From: Bradyrhizobium lupini | GTDB taxonomy: Bacteria > Pseudomonadota > Alphaproteobacteria > Rhizobiales > Xanthobacteraceae | NCBI RefSeq assembly: GCF_040939785.1 | Contig: NZ_CP162553.1 | Span: 558,001 to 622,000 of the forward strand | Direction: 5' to 3' | DNA length: 64,000 bases | Shown here: piece by piece, positions 34,952 to 43,746 of the stretch | Layout of the letters: each line of letters begins with the position of its first letter | How positions within the stretch are numbered: the stretch's first letter is position 1 | The notes under the pieces: generated by a model | The model's database searches: none | What the model was told of the DNA's origin: nothing | Seen by the model: the letters and a program-made list of their open reading frames with translations, nothing else | Program-made: the position numbers and the translations under genes

Positions 34952-36031
34952 ATGACAACGACCCTTGCCGCCAAGATCGCCCGCGAATACGGCACGCCCT
35001 GCGCCGTTATCGACATAGACAAGGTAGAGCGCAACATCGCGCGGATTCAGAAGGCTTGCGACGACGCCGGGATCGCCAACCGTCCCCACGTCAAGACGCA
35101 CAAGAACCCCACCATCGCGAAGATGCAGATCGCGGCCGGTGCCAAGGGCATCACGTGCCAGAAGCTCGGTGAAGCCGAGATCATGGCCAATGCCGGCATC
35201 GACGATATCCTGATCAGCTACAACCTGCTCGGCGAAGAGAAGATGGCGCGGTTAGGGGCGCTGCAGGCGAAGGCCAACATGACGGTCGCCGCTGACAATT
35301 CGACCGTCGTCGCCGGCCTGCCCAAGGCCGCCGCAGCCTCAGGTCGACCGCTATCGGTCGTGGTCGAATGCGATACCGGCCGCCAGCGCGCCGGCGTCGA
35401 GACGCCCGCCGAGGCGATTGCACTGGCGCAGAAGATTGCCGCATCCAAGGGCCTGCAATTCGCCGGCTTCATGCTGTATCCGACCGAGACTGGTTGGGCG
35501 GACGCCCAAAAATTCTATGACGAAGCTCTGGCCGGCGTGCGCGCACACGGGCTGGATGCAAAAATCGTCTCGACCGGCGGCACGCCGAACCTGAAGAACC
35601 TCGGCAAGCTCAAGGGCGGCACCGAGCATCGCTTCGGCACCTACATCTATAACGACCGCATGCAGGTCGCGGCCGGCGTCGCCACCTGGGACGACTGCGC
35701 GCTGCACATCTATTCGACCGTGGTCAGCCGCGCCGCGCCTGAGCGCGGGATTCTGGACGCCGGCTCAAAGACTCTGACGACGGACACCGGCGGCCTCGAC
35801 GGCCACGGCCTCATCCTGGAGCACCCCGAAGCGAAGATCGCACGCTTCGCCGAGGAGCACGGCTTCCTCGACCTCTCCCGCAGCAACACCCGGCCTAACG
35901 TCGGCGACGTCGTGCGGGTCGTGCCAAATCATGTCTGCGTCGTCGTCAACATGATGGACGAAGTGGTGATGGTGCGCGGCGAGGAGATCATCGGCACGCT
36001 GCCGGTGGCGGCACGGGGGAAGCTGAGATAG
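34952..36031 (+). CDS. D-threonine aldolase/D-serine dehydratase-type PLP enzyme
   Basis: 359 residues from ATG 34952 (MTTTLAAKIAREYGTP). Fold type III (alanine racemase-like): NRPHVKTHKNPTIAKMQI with the PLP lysine in HVKTHK near residue 55, then VVVECDTGRQRAGV, and the metal-binding C-terminus VPNHVCVVVNMMDEV (His and Cys ligands). Cleaves D-threonine/D-3-hydroxy amino acids or dehydrates D-serine. It is followed tail to tail by the LysR gene (adjacent stops). Confidence 0.88.
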   Translation: MTTTLAAKIAREYGTPCAVIDIDKVERNIARIQKACDDAGIANRPHVKTHKNPTIAKMQIAAGAKGITCQKLGEAEIMANAGIDDILISYNLLGEEKMARLGALQAKANMTVAADNSTVVAGLPKAAAASGRPLSVVVECDTGRQRAGVETPAEAIALAQKIAASKGLQFAGFMLYPTETGWADAQKFYDEALAGVRAHGLDAKIVSTGGTPNLKNLGKLKGGTEHRFGTYIYNDRMQVAAGVATWDDCALHIYSTVVSRAAPERGILDAGSKTLTTDTGGLDGHGLILEHPEAKIARFAEEHGFLDLSRSNTRPNVGDVVRVVPNHVCVVVNMMDEVVMVRGEEIIGTLPVAARGKLR

Positions 36032-36934
36032 CTAGCCCCCGATCAGTGCCTGGAGTTCCCGGACCAATCCGTCGCGAAAGAGTTTGATCGGCCGCTCCAG
36101 CCGACCGGCGGGGGCGCGATGCACCACCCAAGCGCGCACGGCGGGTTTGAAGTCGCGCGCGGCGACCGGCTTGAGCCTGTCGCGAAATGCGCTACGTTTC
36201 AGGGCGATCGGGGTGACCAGCCCGACGCCGAGGCCGCGCGACACCAGCGACAGGCGGAGCTCACTGTCCAGCGCCTCGACGGCGATGTTGAACGGCAGAT
36301 GCGAGGCATCGAATTTTCGCTTCAGCGTATCGCGAAATCCACAGCCGTCCTGGTTGATCACCCACGACAGTTGGGACAGCCGTTCCAGGTCGACGGTGCG
36401 CGGGATCTTCATCTCGCGTGCGACGACGAAGACGACGGGCTGCGCGCCGAGATCGTCGGCCGCCAGATCGGCGGGCGGCACTGCACCGTCGGGGAGACAA
36501 ATCGCGGCTGCATCGAGCTCGTTGCGGCAGACACGCTCGAGCTGGTTCGGCGACCAACCGGAGACCACCCGCACCGCCAGCGCGGGAAATTCGGCGCGCA
36601 CCGCATCGAGTGGTGCGGTCAAGCCCGCTTCCGAGAGAAACGGCGTCAGGCCGAGCCTGAACTCGCCGCGGACCATTCCGTCGCTGGCAACGCCCGACTT
36701 GAGGTCGTCCAGCATCCTGAGCAGGCGCCTGCCCTGCTCGTAGGCCTCATGCCCCGCTGCCGTCGGCTTCAGGGGCTTCGAGAGCCGATCCAGAAGCTGC
36801 GCCCCCAACATCTCCTCGAGATTCTGGATGCGTCGGGTCACGCCAGGCTGGGTGAGATTGAGACGCGCCGAAGCTGCGACAATCGATCCGGTCTCGACCA
36901 CGGCGACGAAGGCAACAAGGTCATGGGTATTCAT
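36032..36934 (-). CDS. LysR-family transcriptional regulator
   Basis: 300 residues. HTH: AASARLNLTQPGVTRRIQNLE. Effector domain: MVRGEFRLGLTPFLSEAGL and LVSRGLGVGLVTPIALKR. It starts 91 bases from the divergent MFS gene at 37026, which is its likely target. The gap is A+T-rich and has GCATATT twice (36950s and 36977 area), candidate half-sites. Confidence 0.87.
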   Translation of the reverse strand: MNTHDLVAFVAVVETGSIVAASARLNLTQPGVTRRIQNLEEMLGAQLLDRLSKPLKPTAAGHEAYEQGRRLLRMLDDLKSGVASDGMVRGEFRLGLTPFLSEAGLTAPLDAVRAEFPALAVRVVSGWSPNQLERVCRNELDAAAICLPDGAVPPADLAADDLGAQPVVFVVAREMKIPRTVDLERLSQLSWVINQDGCGFRDTLKRKFDASHLPFNIAVEALDSELRLSLVSRGLGVGLVTPIALKRSAFRDRLKPVAARDFKPAVRAWVVHRAPAGRLERPIKLFRDGLVRELQALIGG

Positions 36935-37025
36935 AACAAACTCGCATATTCTTTATAGGCTTATTTGAATTGTAGCATATTGATGTCCCCGCTTAAAGGG
37001 TCCCGCGCCACAGCTGCGAGGTCCC

Positions 37026-38243
37026 ATGAGTATCTCCGAAACCGCCAGGCCCGCGTCCCGAAACCAGTTCGCCGAGCGGCCGCTGATCTGGCTCGGCGCG
37101 ATCACCGCCGGTGTCGTCGTCACCAATCTGTTCGCGCCGCAGATCCTGCTTGGCCTGATCGGCCGGTCAATGTCCATGCCTGCGTGGCAGGCGGGCCTGA
37201 TCAGCACGCTGACCTTGCTCGGCTATGCACTCGGCCTGCTGCTGCTCGTGCCTCTGGTCGATCTCGTCGAGAACCGGCTTGTCATCCTCCGCACGCTCGG
37301 CTGCGCCATCCTCGCCGCTCTCGCGACGGCGCTCGCGCCGACGCCTGCGCTCCTGCTGCTCGCCACCTTCATCCTTGGCGCCTGCTGCGTGGCGATCCAG
37401 ATGATGGTTCCGCTGGTCGCATCCATGGTGGCGCCGGATCGCCGCGGTCAGGCCATCGGCGAGGTGATGGGCGGATTGATGATCGGCATCCTCTTGTCAC
37501 GACCTGCAGCGAGCCTGATCGCCGATCTCTGGAGCTGGCGCGCCTACTATGTCGTTTCGGCCGCTCTGATGGCCCTGCTTGCCGGCGCACTCGCCCGTTA
37601 CCTTCCAACCCTTCGACCGTCGGCACGCGCGAGTTACGCCGATTTATTGCTGTCCTTTCCAAGACTGCTGCGCGAAGAGCCGGTGCTACGCGTGCGGGCC
37701 TGGACCGCCTCGCTTGTCATGGCCTCCTTCACGGCGTTCTGGTCGGCGGTCGCGCTACGGCTGCCGGATGCGCCGTTCGAGCTCGATGCCAAGGGAATTG
37801 CGGCTTTCGCGCTGATCGGTGTGGCGGGTGCCGCGGCGACACCGATCGCGGGACGCTGGGGCGACAAGGGCCGGGCGCGGCCGATGTTCTTTGCCGCCCA
37901 TCTGCTCATCATCGGCTCGCTTGCGCTCTGTGCCTGGGCGAGCGTGCTTGAATCCCAGATCACCGGTCTGCTGGTACTGAGCCTCGGCACGATCCTGCTC
38001 GACGTCGGCATCACCACCGACCAGACGCTGGGCCGCCGCGCCATCAACCTGTTGCGCCCCGAGGCCCGCGGTCGCATGAACGGCCTGTTCGTCGCGCTGT
38101 TCTTCATTGGCGGTGGCATCGGCGCGGCGGCGGCATCGCTGGCCTGGAGCTACGGGGGCTGGACGATGGTCTGCGCAGTGGCGGCAAGCTTCGGCGTGCT
38201 CGGCCTCCTCACGGATCTCGCAACCCGGACCGGGACGTCATGA
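37026..38243 (+). CDS. MFS transporter (12-segment exporter type)
   Basis: 405 residues, twelve hydrophobic segments. Starts with APQILLGLIGRSMSMPAWQ and motif-A equivalent PLVDLVENRLVIL, then RGQAIGEVMGGLMIGILLS; same YnfM/YgaY-like efflux group as the protein at 16268. Divergent from the LysR gene. Converges on the flavoprotein gene with nine bases between the stops. Confidence 0.88.
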   Translation: MSISETARPASRNQFAERPLIWLGAITAGVVVTNLFAPQILLGLIGRSMSMPAWQAGLISTLTLLGYALGLLLLVPLVDLVENRLVILRTLGCAILAALATALAPTPALLLLATFILGACCVAIQMMVPLVASMVAPDRRGQAIGEVMGGLMIGILLSRPAASLIADLWSWRAYYVVSAALMALLAGALARYLPTLRPSARASYADLLLSFPRLLREEPVLRVRAWTASLVMASFTAFWSAVALRLPDAPFELDAKGIAAFALIGVAGAAATPIAGRWGDKGRARPMFFAAHLLIIGSLALCAWASVLESQITGLLVLSLGTILLDVGITTDQTLGRRAINLLRPEARGRMNGLFVALFFIGGGIGAAAASLAWSYGGWTMVCAVAASFGVLGLLTDLATRTGTS

Positions 38244-38252
38244 TGCGGATGG

Positions 38253-39479
38253 TCAGGACGACAGTTCGGCGAGCCGTCGCAACACACCCCTGCCCGCCGC
38301 CGCTCCCGTCGCGAACGAGGCCTGGAGCAAATAGCCGCCGGTCGGCGCCTCCCAGTCCAGCATCTCACCGGCTGCGAACACGCCCGGCAGCTTGCGGATC
38401 ATGAAGTCCGAGTCGAGTTCATCGAAGGAAATCCCGCCGGCGCTGGAGATCGCGCGCGCGATCGGCGCGACGCCCATGAGCTTGACCGGCACGGCGTTGA
38501 TGAGCTCCGCCAATTGTTCAGCCGACATTGCCGACAACGACCGGCCGGCACCGATGGCGACTTCCTGCAACAGCCCGCCCGCGACCGGCGACAGCTGCGC
38601 AGCCTTGCGCAGGAAGCTGGAGAAGGATTGCTTGCCGCGCGAGGCGGACAGGCGCTTGACGAGTTCGCCATGATCGACATCCGGCCGCAACGCGACGTGA
38701 AGGACCGCTGCGCCGTTCGCTGCGATCGCCTCGCGCAGCTCGGCGGACAACGCATAGATCGCCCCGCCCTCGATCCCGCCGCTTGTGATCGTGGCCTCGC
38801 CGCGGGCGCGGTGTGGGCCGAAGGACAGCGTGATACCCTTGAGGGGTTGGCCTTCGAAGCGCGTGCGGAAAATTTCGGACCAATCGACGGTGAAGCCACA
38901 GTTCGCCGGCCGCAGCGGCGAGATCGCAACGTCTTTGTCGGCCAGGATCGTCGTCCAGCCGCCATCGGAGCCCAGTCGCGGCCAGCTGGCGCCGCCGAGT
39001 GCCAGCACCGTGGCGTCCGCGGCGATGGCGTCTTCGCCGCCGGGTGGGTCAAAGACCAGTTGTCCGTCCCCGTCCCAGCCCATCCAGCGCTGGCGAAACG
39101 CAAAGTGCACGCCGGCGGCATCGAGGCGTCGCAGCCAGGCCCGCAGCAAGGGCGAGGCCTTGAAGGCCTTCGGAAACACACGCCCGCTGGAGCCGACAAA
39201 AGTCGGCTCGCCCAGCGCCTCGCTCCAGGCGCGCAGCGCGTCAGGCGGAAACGCTTCGATCGCAGCCTGCAACCTCTGCGCCGCCTCGCGGTAGCGCGTG
39301 ATGAACTGAGGCAGCGGTTCGCTGTGGGTGAGATTGAGCCCGCCGCGGCCGGCCATCAGGAATTTGCGGCCAGCGGACGGCATCGAATCGTAGACGGTGA
39401 CGCGAGCACCACCCTGCACGAGCACTTCGGCCGCCATCAGACCGGCAGGGCCGGCGCCGATGACGGCGACCGCTGTCAG
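38253..39479 (-). CDS. HI0933/BaiN-like flavoprotein (TIGR03862 type), apparent CTG start
   Basis: 408 residues if it starts at 39479. FAD-binding N-terminus TAVAVIGAGPAGLMAAEVLVQ and AGRKFLMAGRGGLNLTHSE, the signature of HI0933-type flavoproteins; C-terminal GGISFDELDSDFMIRKLPGVF followed by FAAGEMLDWEAPTGGYLLQ. The dinucleotide loop begins nine codons after CTG (39479-39477). No ATG, GTG or TTG lies at a useful place: the next ATG would delete the loop, and upstream codons belong to the SDR gene. CTG overlaps the SDR stop as CTGA, where ATGA is expected, so it is either a rare CTG start or a start lost by A-to-C change. Function: reductase of unknown substrate. Confidence 0.8.
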   Translation of the reverse strand: MTAVAVIGAGPAGLMAAEVLVQGGARVTVYDSMPSAGRKFLMAGRGGLNLTHSEPLPQFITRYREAAQRLQAAIEAFPPDALRAWSEALGEPTFVGSSGRVFPKAFKASPLLRAWLRRLDAAGVHFAFRQRWMGWDGDGQLVFDPPGGEDAIAADATVLALGGASWPRLGSDGGWTTILADKDVAISPLRPANCGFTVDWSEIFRTRFEGQPLKGITLSFGPHRARGEATITSGGIEGGAIYALSAELREAIAANGAAVLHVALRPDVDHGELVKRLSASRGKQSFSSFLRKAAQLSPVAGGLLQEVAIGAGRSLSAMSAEQLAELINAVPVKLMGVAPIARAISSAGGISFDELDSDFMIRKLPGVFAAGEMLDWEAPTGGYLLQASFATGAAAGRGVLRRLAELSS

Positions 39480-40393
39480 AGTTTTACCCCGGCGCGCGCA
39501 GCGGCTTGCGCCACGTATTTCTGCGTCTGCTCGAAAGCTCCCTGCAGCGCCTTCGCTTTTGACATGTCGCTGATCTCGGCGAAATGCGCCGCGACCGCAT
39601 CCGGGGTCCACTCGGACTCCGGCAGGTTGATGCCTTCGCTCTCGACGATCTTGATCACCGCGAACGAGCCGGCGCCGGCGCCCATGATGGTGCGGGTCGG
39701 CGCGTCCTCGCTCAGCATGTACTCGACCGCGGGCGTGATCGCGTTCGGCTTCATCAACTGCAGCGCCTGCGGCGGCAGCAGCTCTTCCGTCATGCGGGTC
39801 GCTGCCGTCGGCGAGATGATGTTGACGCGGATGTCGCTCTTGCGGCCTTCTTCCGCCAGCACGTTCATCAGGCCGACCATGCCGGACTTGGCCGCTCCGT
39901 AATTGGCCTGGCCGAAATTGCCGTAGAGGCCGGAGGACGACGTCGTCAGGACGATGCGGCCATAGTTGCGATCGCGCATGCCGGCCCAGGCCGCCTTGCA
40001 GCAATAGAAGGTGCCGACGAGGTGCACGTCGAGCACCTTCTGGAAATCGGCCGCTTCCATCTTGCCGAACGACTTGTCGCGCAAAATGCCGGCATTGGCA
40101 CACAAGAGGTCCACGCTGCCCCACTCCTTGGTGGCGCGCTCGACCATCGCGGTGACCTGCTCGAAATTCGAGACGTCGGCGCCGTCGGCCATGGCGGTGC
40201 CGCCCGCTTTGCGGATCTCCTCGACAACGGTCTCCGCCGGCGACAGCGAGCCGCCGCTGCCGTCGCGCGCGCCGCCGAAATCGTTGACCACGACTTTCGC
40301 GCCGCGGCTTGCCAATCCCAGCGCATGCGCGCGCCCCAAACCATTGCCCGCGCCGGTGACGATGGCGACGCGTCCGTCGAACCTGATTGCCAT
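39476..40393 (-). CDS. SDR-family (3R)-hydroxyacyl-CoA dehydrogenase-like protein
   Basis: 305 residues. Cofactor loop TGAGNGLGRAHALGLASRGA followed by VVNDFGG, an Asp after strand 2 that favours NAD; NAGIL; catalytic SSSG and YGAAK. The spacing and the NDFGGARDGSG block match the dehydrogenase domain of peroxisomal-type multifunctional enzyme 2, which oxidises (3R)-hydroxyacyl-CoA. The C-terminal ~50 residues are an extension common in these bacterial homologues. Its stop overlaps the next start (CTGA). Upstream is a palindromic repeat separating it from the MaoC gene. Confidence 0.88.
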   Translation of the reverse strand: MAIRFDGRVAIVTGAGNGLGRAHALGLASRGAKVVVNDFGGARDGSGGSLSPAETVVEEIRKAGGTAMADGADVSNFEQVTAMVERATKEWGSVDLLCANAGILRDKSFGKMEAADFQKVLDVHLVGTFYCCKAAWAGMRDRNYGRIVLTTSSSGLYGNFGQANYGAAKSGMVGLMNVLAEEGRKSDIRVNIISPTAATRMTEELLPPQALQLMKPNAITPAVEYMLSEDAPTRTIMGAGAGSFAVIKIVESEGINLPESEWTPDAVAAHFAEISDMSKAKALQGAFEQTQKYVAQAAARAGVKL

Positions 40394-40411
40394 TGTGCTT
40401 CCTTGTGCTGT

Positions 40412-40560
40412 CTTCCCTTCTCCCCTTGTGGGAGAAGGTGGCGCGAAGCGCCGGATGAGGGATCTGTCTCGGCAGATGAGCGTGTGGAGAGATACCCCTC
40501 ACCCGGCTTCATCTCGCTCCGCTCGATTTCGCCACCCTCTCTCGCGAGGGAGAGGGTTCG
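40412..40560. repeat. Intergenic repeat with two hairpins
   Basis: Left hairpin CCTTCTCCC-CTTGT-GGGAGAAGG and right hairpin CCCTCTC-TCGCGAG-GGAGAGGG enclose a G+C-rich centre (GCGCGAAGCGCCGGATGAGG ... CCTCACCCGGC). Common arrangement in Bradyrhizobium-type genomes. A separate short palindrome TGCCGGG-TCAAG-CCCGGCA follows near 40600. Confidence 0.7.
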
Positions 40561-40629
40561 AGCGCACCGATTTGGACAACTTTTGAGCAGCGATGGGCTG
40601 CCGGGTCAAGCCCGGCAGCGACGGCCCAC

Positions 40630-41109
40630 TCAGGCGAAATAGATCAACCCGAGCCAGTCCGCGACCAGCGCGGGCTTGTCCTCGCCTTCGATTTCCACGG
40701 TGACGTTGGTGCGCGACTGCAATTCATTCGGCTTGCGCAGCTTGGCTTCCGCCAGCACGAAACGGCCCCGAACGCGCTTGCCCGAGCGCACCGGCGAGAT
40801 GAAACGCAGCTTGTCAAAACCGTAATTGACCCCCATCGTGGTGCCCGCGATGACGGGCATCACCTCGTAGGACATAATCGACAGCAGCGACATCGTCAGG
40901 AAGCCGTGCGCGATGGTGGTGCCGAACGCCGTCTCGTTCTTCGCACGCTCCGGGTCGACGTGAATGAACTGGTGATCCTCGATCACGTCGGCATAGGTGT
41001 CGATGCGGGGCTGATCGACCAGGTGCCACGACGACACGCCGATCTCCTTGCCAACCATGGCCTGATAGGCGTCCAAGGAAATCGGCGGCTTCTTCCAGAC
41101 TTCGTTCAC
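40630..41109 (-). CDS. MaoC-family dehydratase
   Basis: 159 residues from GTG 41109. Hotdog fold with the hydratase motif YADVIEDHQFIHVDPERAKN (Asp and His of the (R)-hydratase site) and FGTTIAHGFLTMSLL. Adds water to trans-2-enoyl-CoA to give (R)-3-hydroxyacyl-CoA. It begins directly after the stop of the acyl-CoA synthetase (TAAGTG) and is the last gene of the valine-type operon. The (3R)-dehydrogenase beyond the repeat could use its product. Confidence 0.9.
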   Translation of the reverse strand: MNEVWKKPPISLDAYQAMVGKEIGVSSWHLVDQPRIDTYADVIEDHQFIHVDPERAKNETAFGTTIAHGFLTMSLLSIMSYEVMPVIAGTTMGVNYGFDKLRFISPVRSGKRVRGRFVLAEAKLRKPNELQSRTNVTVEIEGEDKPALVADWLGLIYFA

Positions 41110-42828
41110 TTAGGTCTCACTCCGTGTTTTCGGCAGCTCCGGAAAGTCCTCTTCGCGGAATTCCCGGCCGCGCAGGGCATCATTGCGGTCGTCGTCACGC
41201 TCCAGCCGTCTCAGCTGAACGCGGCGGATCTTTCCCGAGATCGTCTTCGGCAGCTCCGTGACGATCTCGAGGCGCCGGATGCGCTTGAACGGTGCAAGGC
41301 GCGTGTGCAGATGCCTGAAGATGGAGAGCGCCGTCTCCGGCGAACGCTCCGCACCGGATGTCAGCAGCACATAGGCCTTGGGGATCGCGAGCCGGATCGG
41401 GTCCGGGCTCGGCACCACGGCAGCTTCCGCGACGAGCTCGTGCTCGAGCAACACGCTCTCGAGTTCGAACGGGCTGATGCGATAGTCGGAGGATTTGAAT
41501 ACGTCGTCGGAGCGGCCGACGAAAGTGAGATAGCCATCGTCATCCTCGAACACGACGTCACCGCTGCGATAAAGCTCGCCTTCGGCGCCGGACAGCCCAC
41601 CGTCGTCGCCCTGATAGCCCTGCATCAGGCCGGCGGGGCGGTTTTCGCCGAGCACTAGAGCCACCTCGCCCTCTTTGGCCGGATGACCATCGGCGTCGCT
41701 GACCTGCACGCGATAGCCCGGCAGCGGCCGGCCCATCGAGCCGACCTTGATCTTTTGCCCCGGCGAGTTGCCGGCCAGCGCCGTGGTTTCGGTCTGGCCG
41801 TACCCGTCGCGGATGGTGAGGCCCCAGGCGGCCTGCACCTGCTCGATCACTTCAGGATTGAGGGGCTCGCCGGCGCCGCAGACCTCGCGCAAGGCCACCT
41901 TGAACGACGCAAGATTCTCCTGGATGAACAGCCGCCACACCGTCGGCGGCGCGCACAGCGTGGTGACGCCGCAGCGGCCAATGGTGGCAAGCAGCCCCTT
42001 GGCGTCGAAGCGCGGCTGGTTGACCACAAAGACGGTCGCGCCCGCATTCCACGGCGCAAAGAAACAGCTCCAGGCGTGCTTGGCCCAACCGGGCGAGGAG
42101 ATGTTGAGATGGACGTCGCCGGGCTTCAACCCGATCCAATACATGGTCGAGAGATGGCCGACGGGATAACTGCGCTGGCTGTGCCGCACCAGCTTCGGCT
42201 TTGCCGTGGTGCCCGAGGTGAAATAGAGCAGCATCGGGTCGTCAGCGTTGGTCGGGCCGTCGGCTGCAAAGCTCTCCGACGCCCTTGCGGCGTCATCATA
42301 GGAAAGCCAGCCATCGGAGGCCTCGCCCACGACGATGCGGACGATATTATCGGCGCCAAGACTTGCGAACTTCGCAACCTGGTCCTGCGCGGCCACCACC
42401 GCCTTTGCCTTGCCGCGATCGAGCCGGTCGCGCAGCTCGTCGGCGGTGAGCAGCGTCGTCGCGGGAATCACGACGACGCCGAGCTTGATCGCGGCCAGCA
42501 TCGTCTCCCACAGCGGAACGACATTGCCGAGCAGCAGCAGGAGATGATCGCCGCGCTTCAAGCCTTGCGCGCGGAGGAAGTTGGCGACCTGGTTGGAGCG
42601 GCGCGACAACGCCCCGAACGAGAGCTTGGTCTGCCGATCCTGCGCGGCATCGACGATCCAGAGCGCAGGACGATCCTTGCTGTCCGCATTCGCCGCTAGC
42701 TCGGCATCGAACCAGTCGAGCGCCCAGTTGAAGGGAATCGGATCCGGCCAGCGGAAGCCCTTGACCGCTGTCTCATAGTCCGTGCGGTTGTGAAGCAGAA
42801 ACGCGCGCGCTTCCTGAAATGTCGTCAT
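41110..42828 (-). CDS. AMP-forming acyl-CoA synthetase
   Basis: 572 residues. ANL superfamily: P-loop-like LLYFTSGTTAKPKLVRHS near residue 200, YGQTETTALAGN near 345, YRSGDVVFEDDDGYLTFVGR near 430, and the catalytic Lys region LPKTISGKIRRVQLRR near the C-terminus. Activates a carboxylic acid to its CoA ester with ATP. By context a branched short-chain acid (isobutyrate or similar) is likely. Start and mmsB stop overlap (TAATG), so tightly coupled. Confidence 0.92.
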   Translation of the reverse strand: MTTFQEARAFLLHNRTDYETAVKGFRWPDPIPFNWALDWFDAELAANADSKDRPALWIVDAAQDRQTKLSFGALSRRSNQVANFLRAQGLKRGDHLLLLLGNVVPLWETMLAAIKLGVVVIPATTLLTADELRDRLDRGKAKAVVAAQDQVAKFASLGADNIVRIVVGEASDGWLSYDDAARASESFAADGPTNADDPMLLYFTSGTTAKPKLVRHSQRSYPVGHLSTMYWIGLKPGDVHLNISSPGWAKHAWSCFFAPWNAGATVFVVNQPRFDAKGLLATIGRCGVTTLCAPPTVWRLFIQENLASFKVALREVCGAGEPLNPEVIEQVQAAWGLTIRDGYGQTETTALAGNSPGQKIKVGSMGRPLPGYRVQVSDADGHPAKEGEVALVLGENRPAGLMQGYQGDDGGLSGAEGELYRSGDVVFEDDDGYLTFVGRSDDVFKSSDYRISPFELESVLLEHELVAEAAVVPSPDPIRLAIPKAYVLLTSGAERSPETALSIFRHLHTRLAPFKRIRRLEIVTELPKTISGKIRRVQLRRLERDDDRNDALRGREFREEDFPELPKTRSET

Positions 42829-43718
42829 TAGGCTTTCCCGGCCAGCCCCCTAACGTGCTCGATAATTCCGGAAAAATCCACCCCGCCCTGGCCGGCTGCG
42901 TCAAAGGCCTGATAGATTTCCTGCGCATGCTTGCCGAGCGGCGTCGCCGCGCCGGCGGCCTTGGCGGCGTCCTGCGCCAGTGTCAGATCCTTCACCATCA
43001 GTGCCGAGGCAAAGCCCGGCTTGTAGTCGTTGTTGGCGGGCGAGGTCGGCACCGGCCCGGGCACCGGACAATAGGTCGTCAGCGACCAGCACTGGCCCGA
43101 CGAGGTCGAGGCGACGTCGAACAGCGCCTGGTGCGAGAGCCCGAGCTTCTCGGCCAGCGCGAACGCCTCACTCACGGCGATCATGGAAATGCCGAGGATC
43201 ATGTTGTTGCAGATTTTTGCCGCCTGGCCCGCGCCGGCACCGCCGCAATGCACGATCTTCTTGCCCATGTTCTCCAGCACGGGCTTTGCCGCTGCAAACG
43301 CGTTGTCCTCGCCGCCGCACATGAAGGTGAGCGTCGCACCCTTGGCTCCGCCGGTGCCGCCGGACACCGGCGCGTCGACCGAAAGCACGCCGTGCTTGGC
43401 CGCGAGCGCATGCGCCTGCCGCGCGCTCTCGACGTCTATGGTGGAGGAGTCGATGATCAACGCGCCCTTGGTCATCGCGGGAACGACCTCGCCCCACACG
43501 CCGAGCACATGCTTGCCGGCCGGCAGCATGGTGACGACCACATCGGCACCTTTCACGGCGCCCGCAGCGCTCTCTGCGATGCCGGCACCGTCGGCCTTGG
43601 CCTGGTTGCGGGAGGCCTCGGCGAGGTCGAAAGCGACGACCTTGTGGCCGGCCTTGACCAGATTGGCGGCCATGGGGCCGCCCATGTTGCCGAGACCGAT
43701 GAATGCGATCGTGGCCAT
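42828..43718 (-). CDS. mmsB: 3-hydroxyisobutyrate dehydrogenase
   Basis: 296 residues. Beta-hydroxyacid dehydrogenase family: NAD loop IAFIGLGNMGGPMAANLVKAG at the start (quoted in part: FIGLGNMGGPMAANL), DAPVSGGTGGAKGATL with the substrate motif near residue 117, and catalytic Lys in GAGQAAKICNNMI near 170. Oxidises 3-hydroxyisobutyrate to methylmalonate semialdehyde in valine breakdown. Sits between the hydrolase and synthetase genes of the operon. Confidence 0.94.
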   Translation of the reverse strand: MATIAFIGLGNMGGPMAANLVKAGHKVVAFDLAEASRNQAKADGAGIAESAAGAVKGADVVVTMLPAGKHVLGVWGEVVPAMTKGALIIDSSTIDVESARQAHALAAKHGVLSVDAPVSGGTGGAKGATLTFMCGGEDNAFAAAKPVLENMGKKIVHCGGAGAGQAAKICNNMILGISMIAVSEAFALAEKLGLSHQALFDVASTSSGQCWSLTTYCPVPGPVPTSPANNDYKPGFASALMVKDLTLAQDAAKAAGAATPLGKHAQEIYQAFDAAGQGGVDFSGIIEHVRGLAGKA

Positions 43719-43746
43719 CTTGGTTTCCTCCGCTTGAAAGACGTTG

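Noticed and set aside
39480..40502. N-terminal extension of the flavoprotein frame to 749 residues
   Set aside because: The extra part is the alternative frame of the SDR gene and is arginine-rich without family resemblance.
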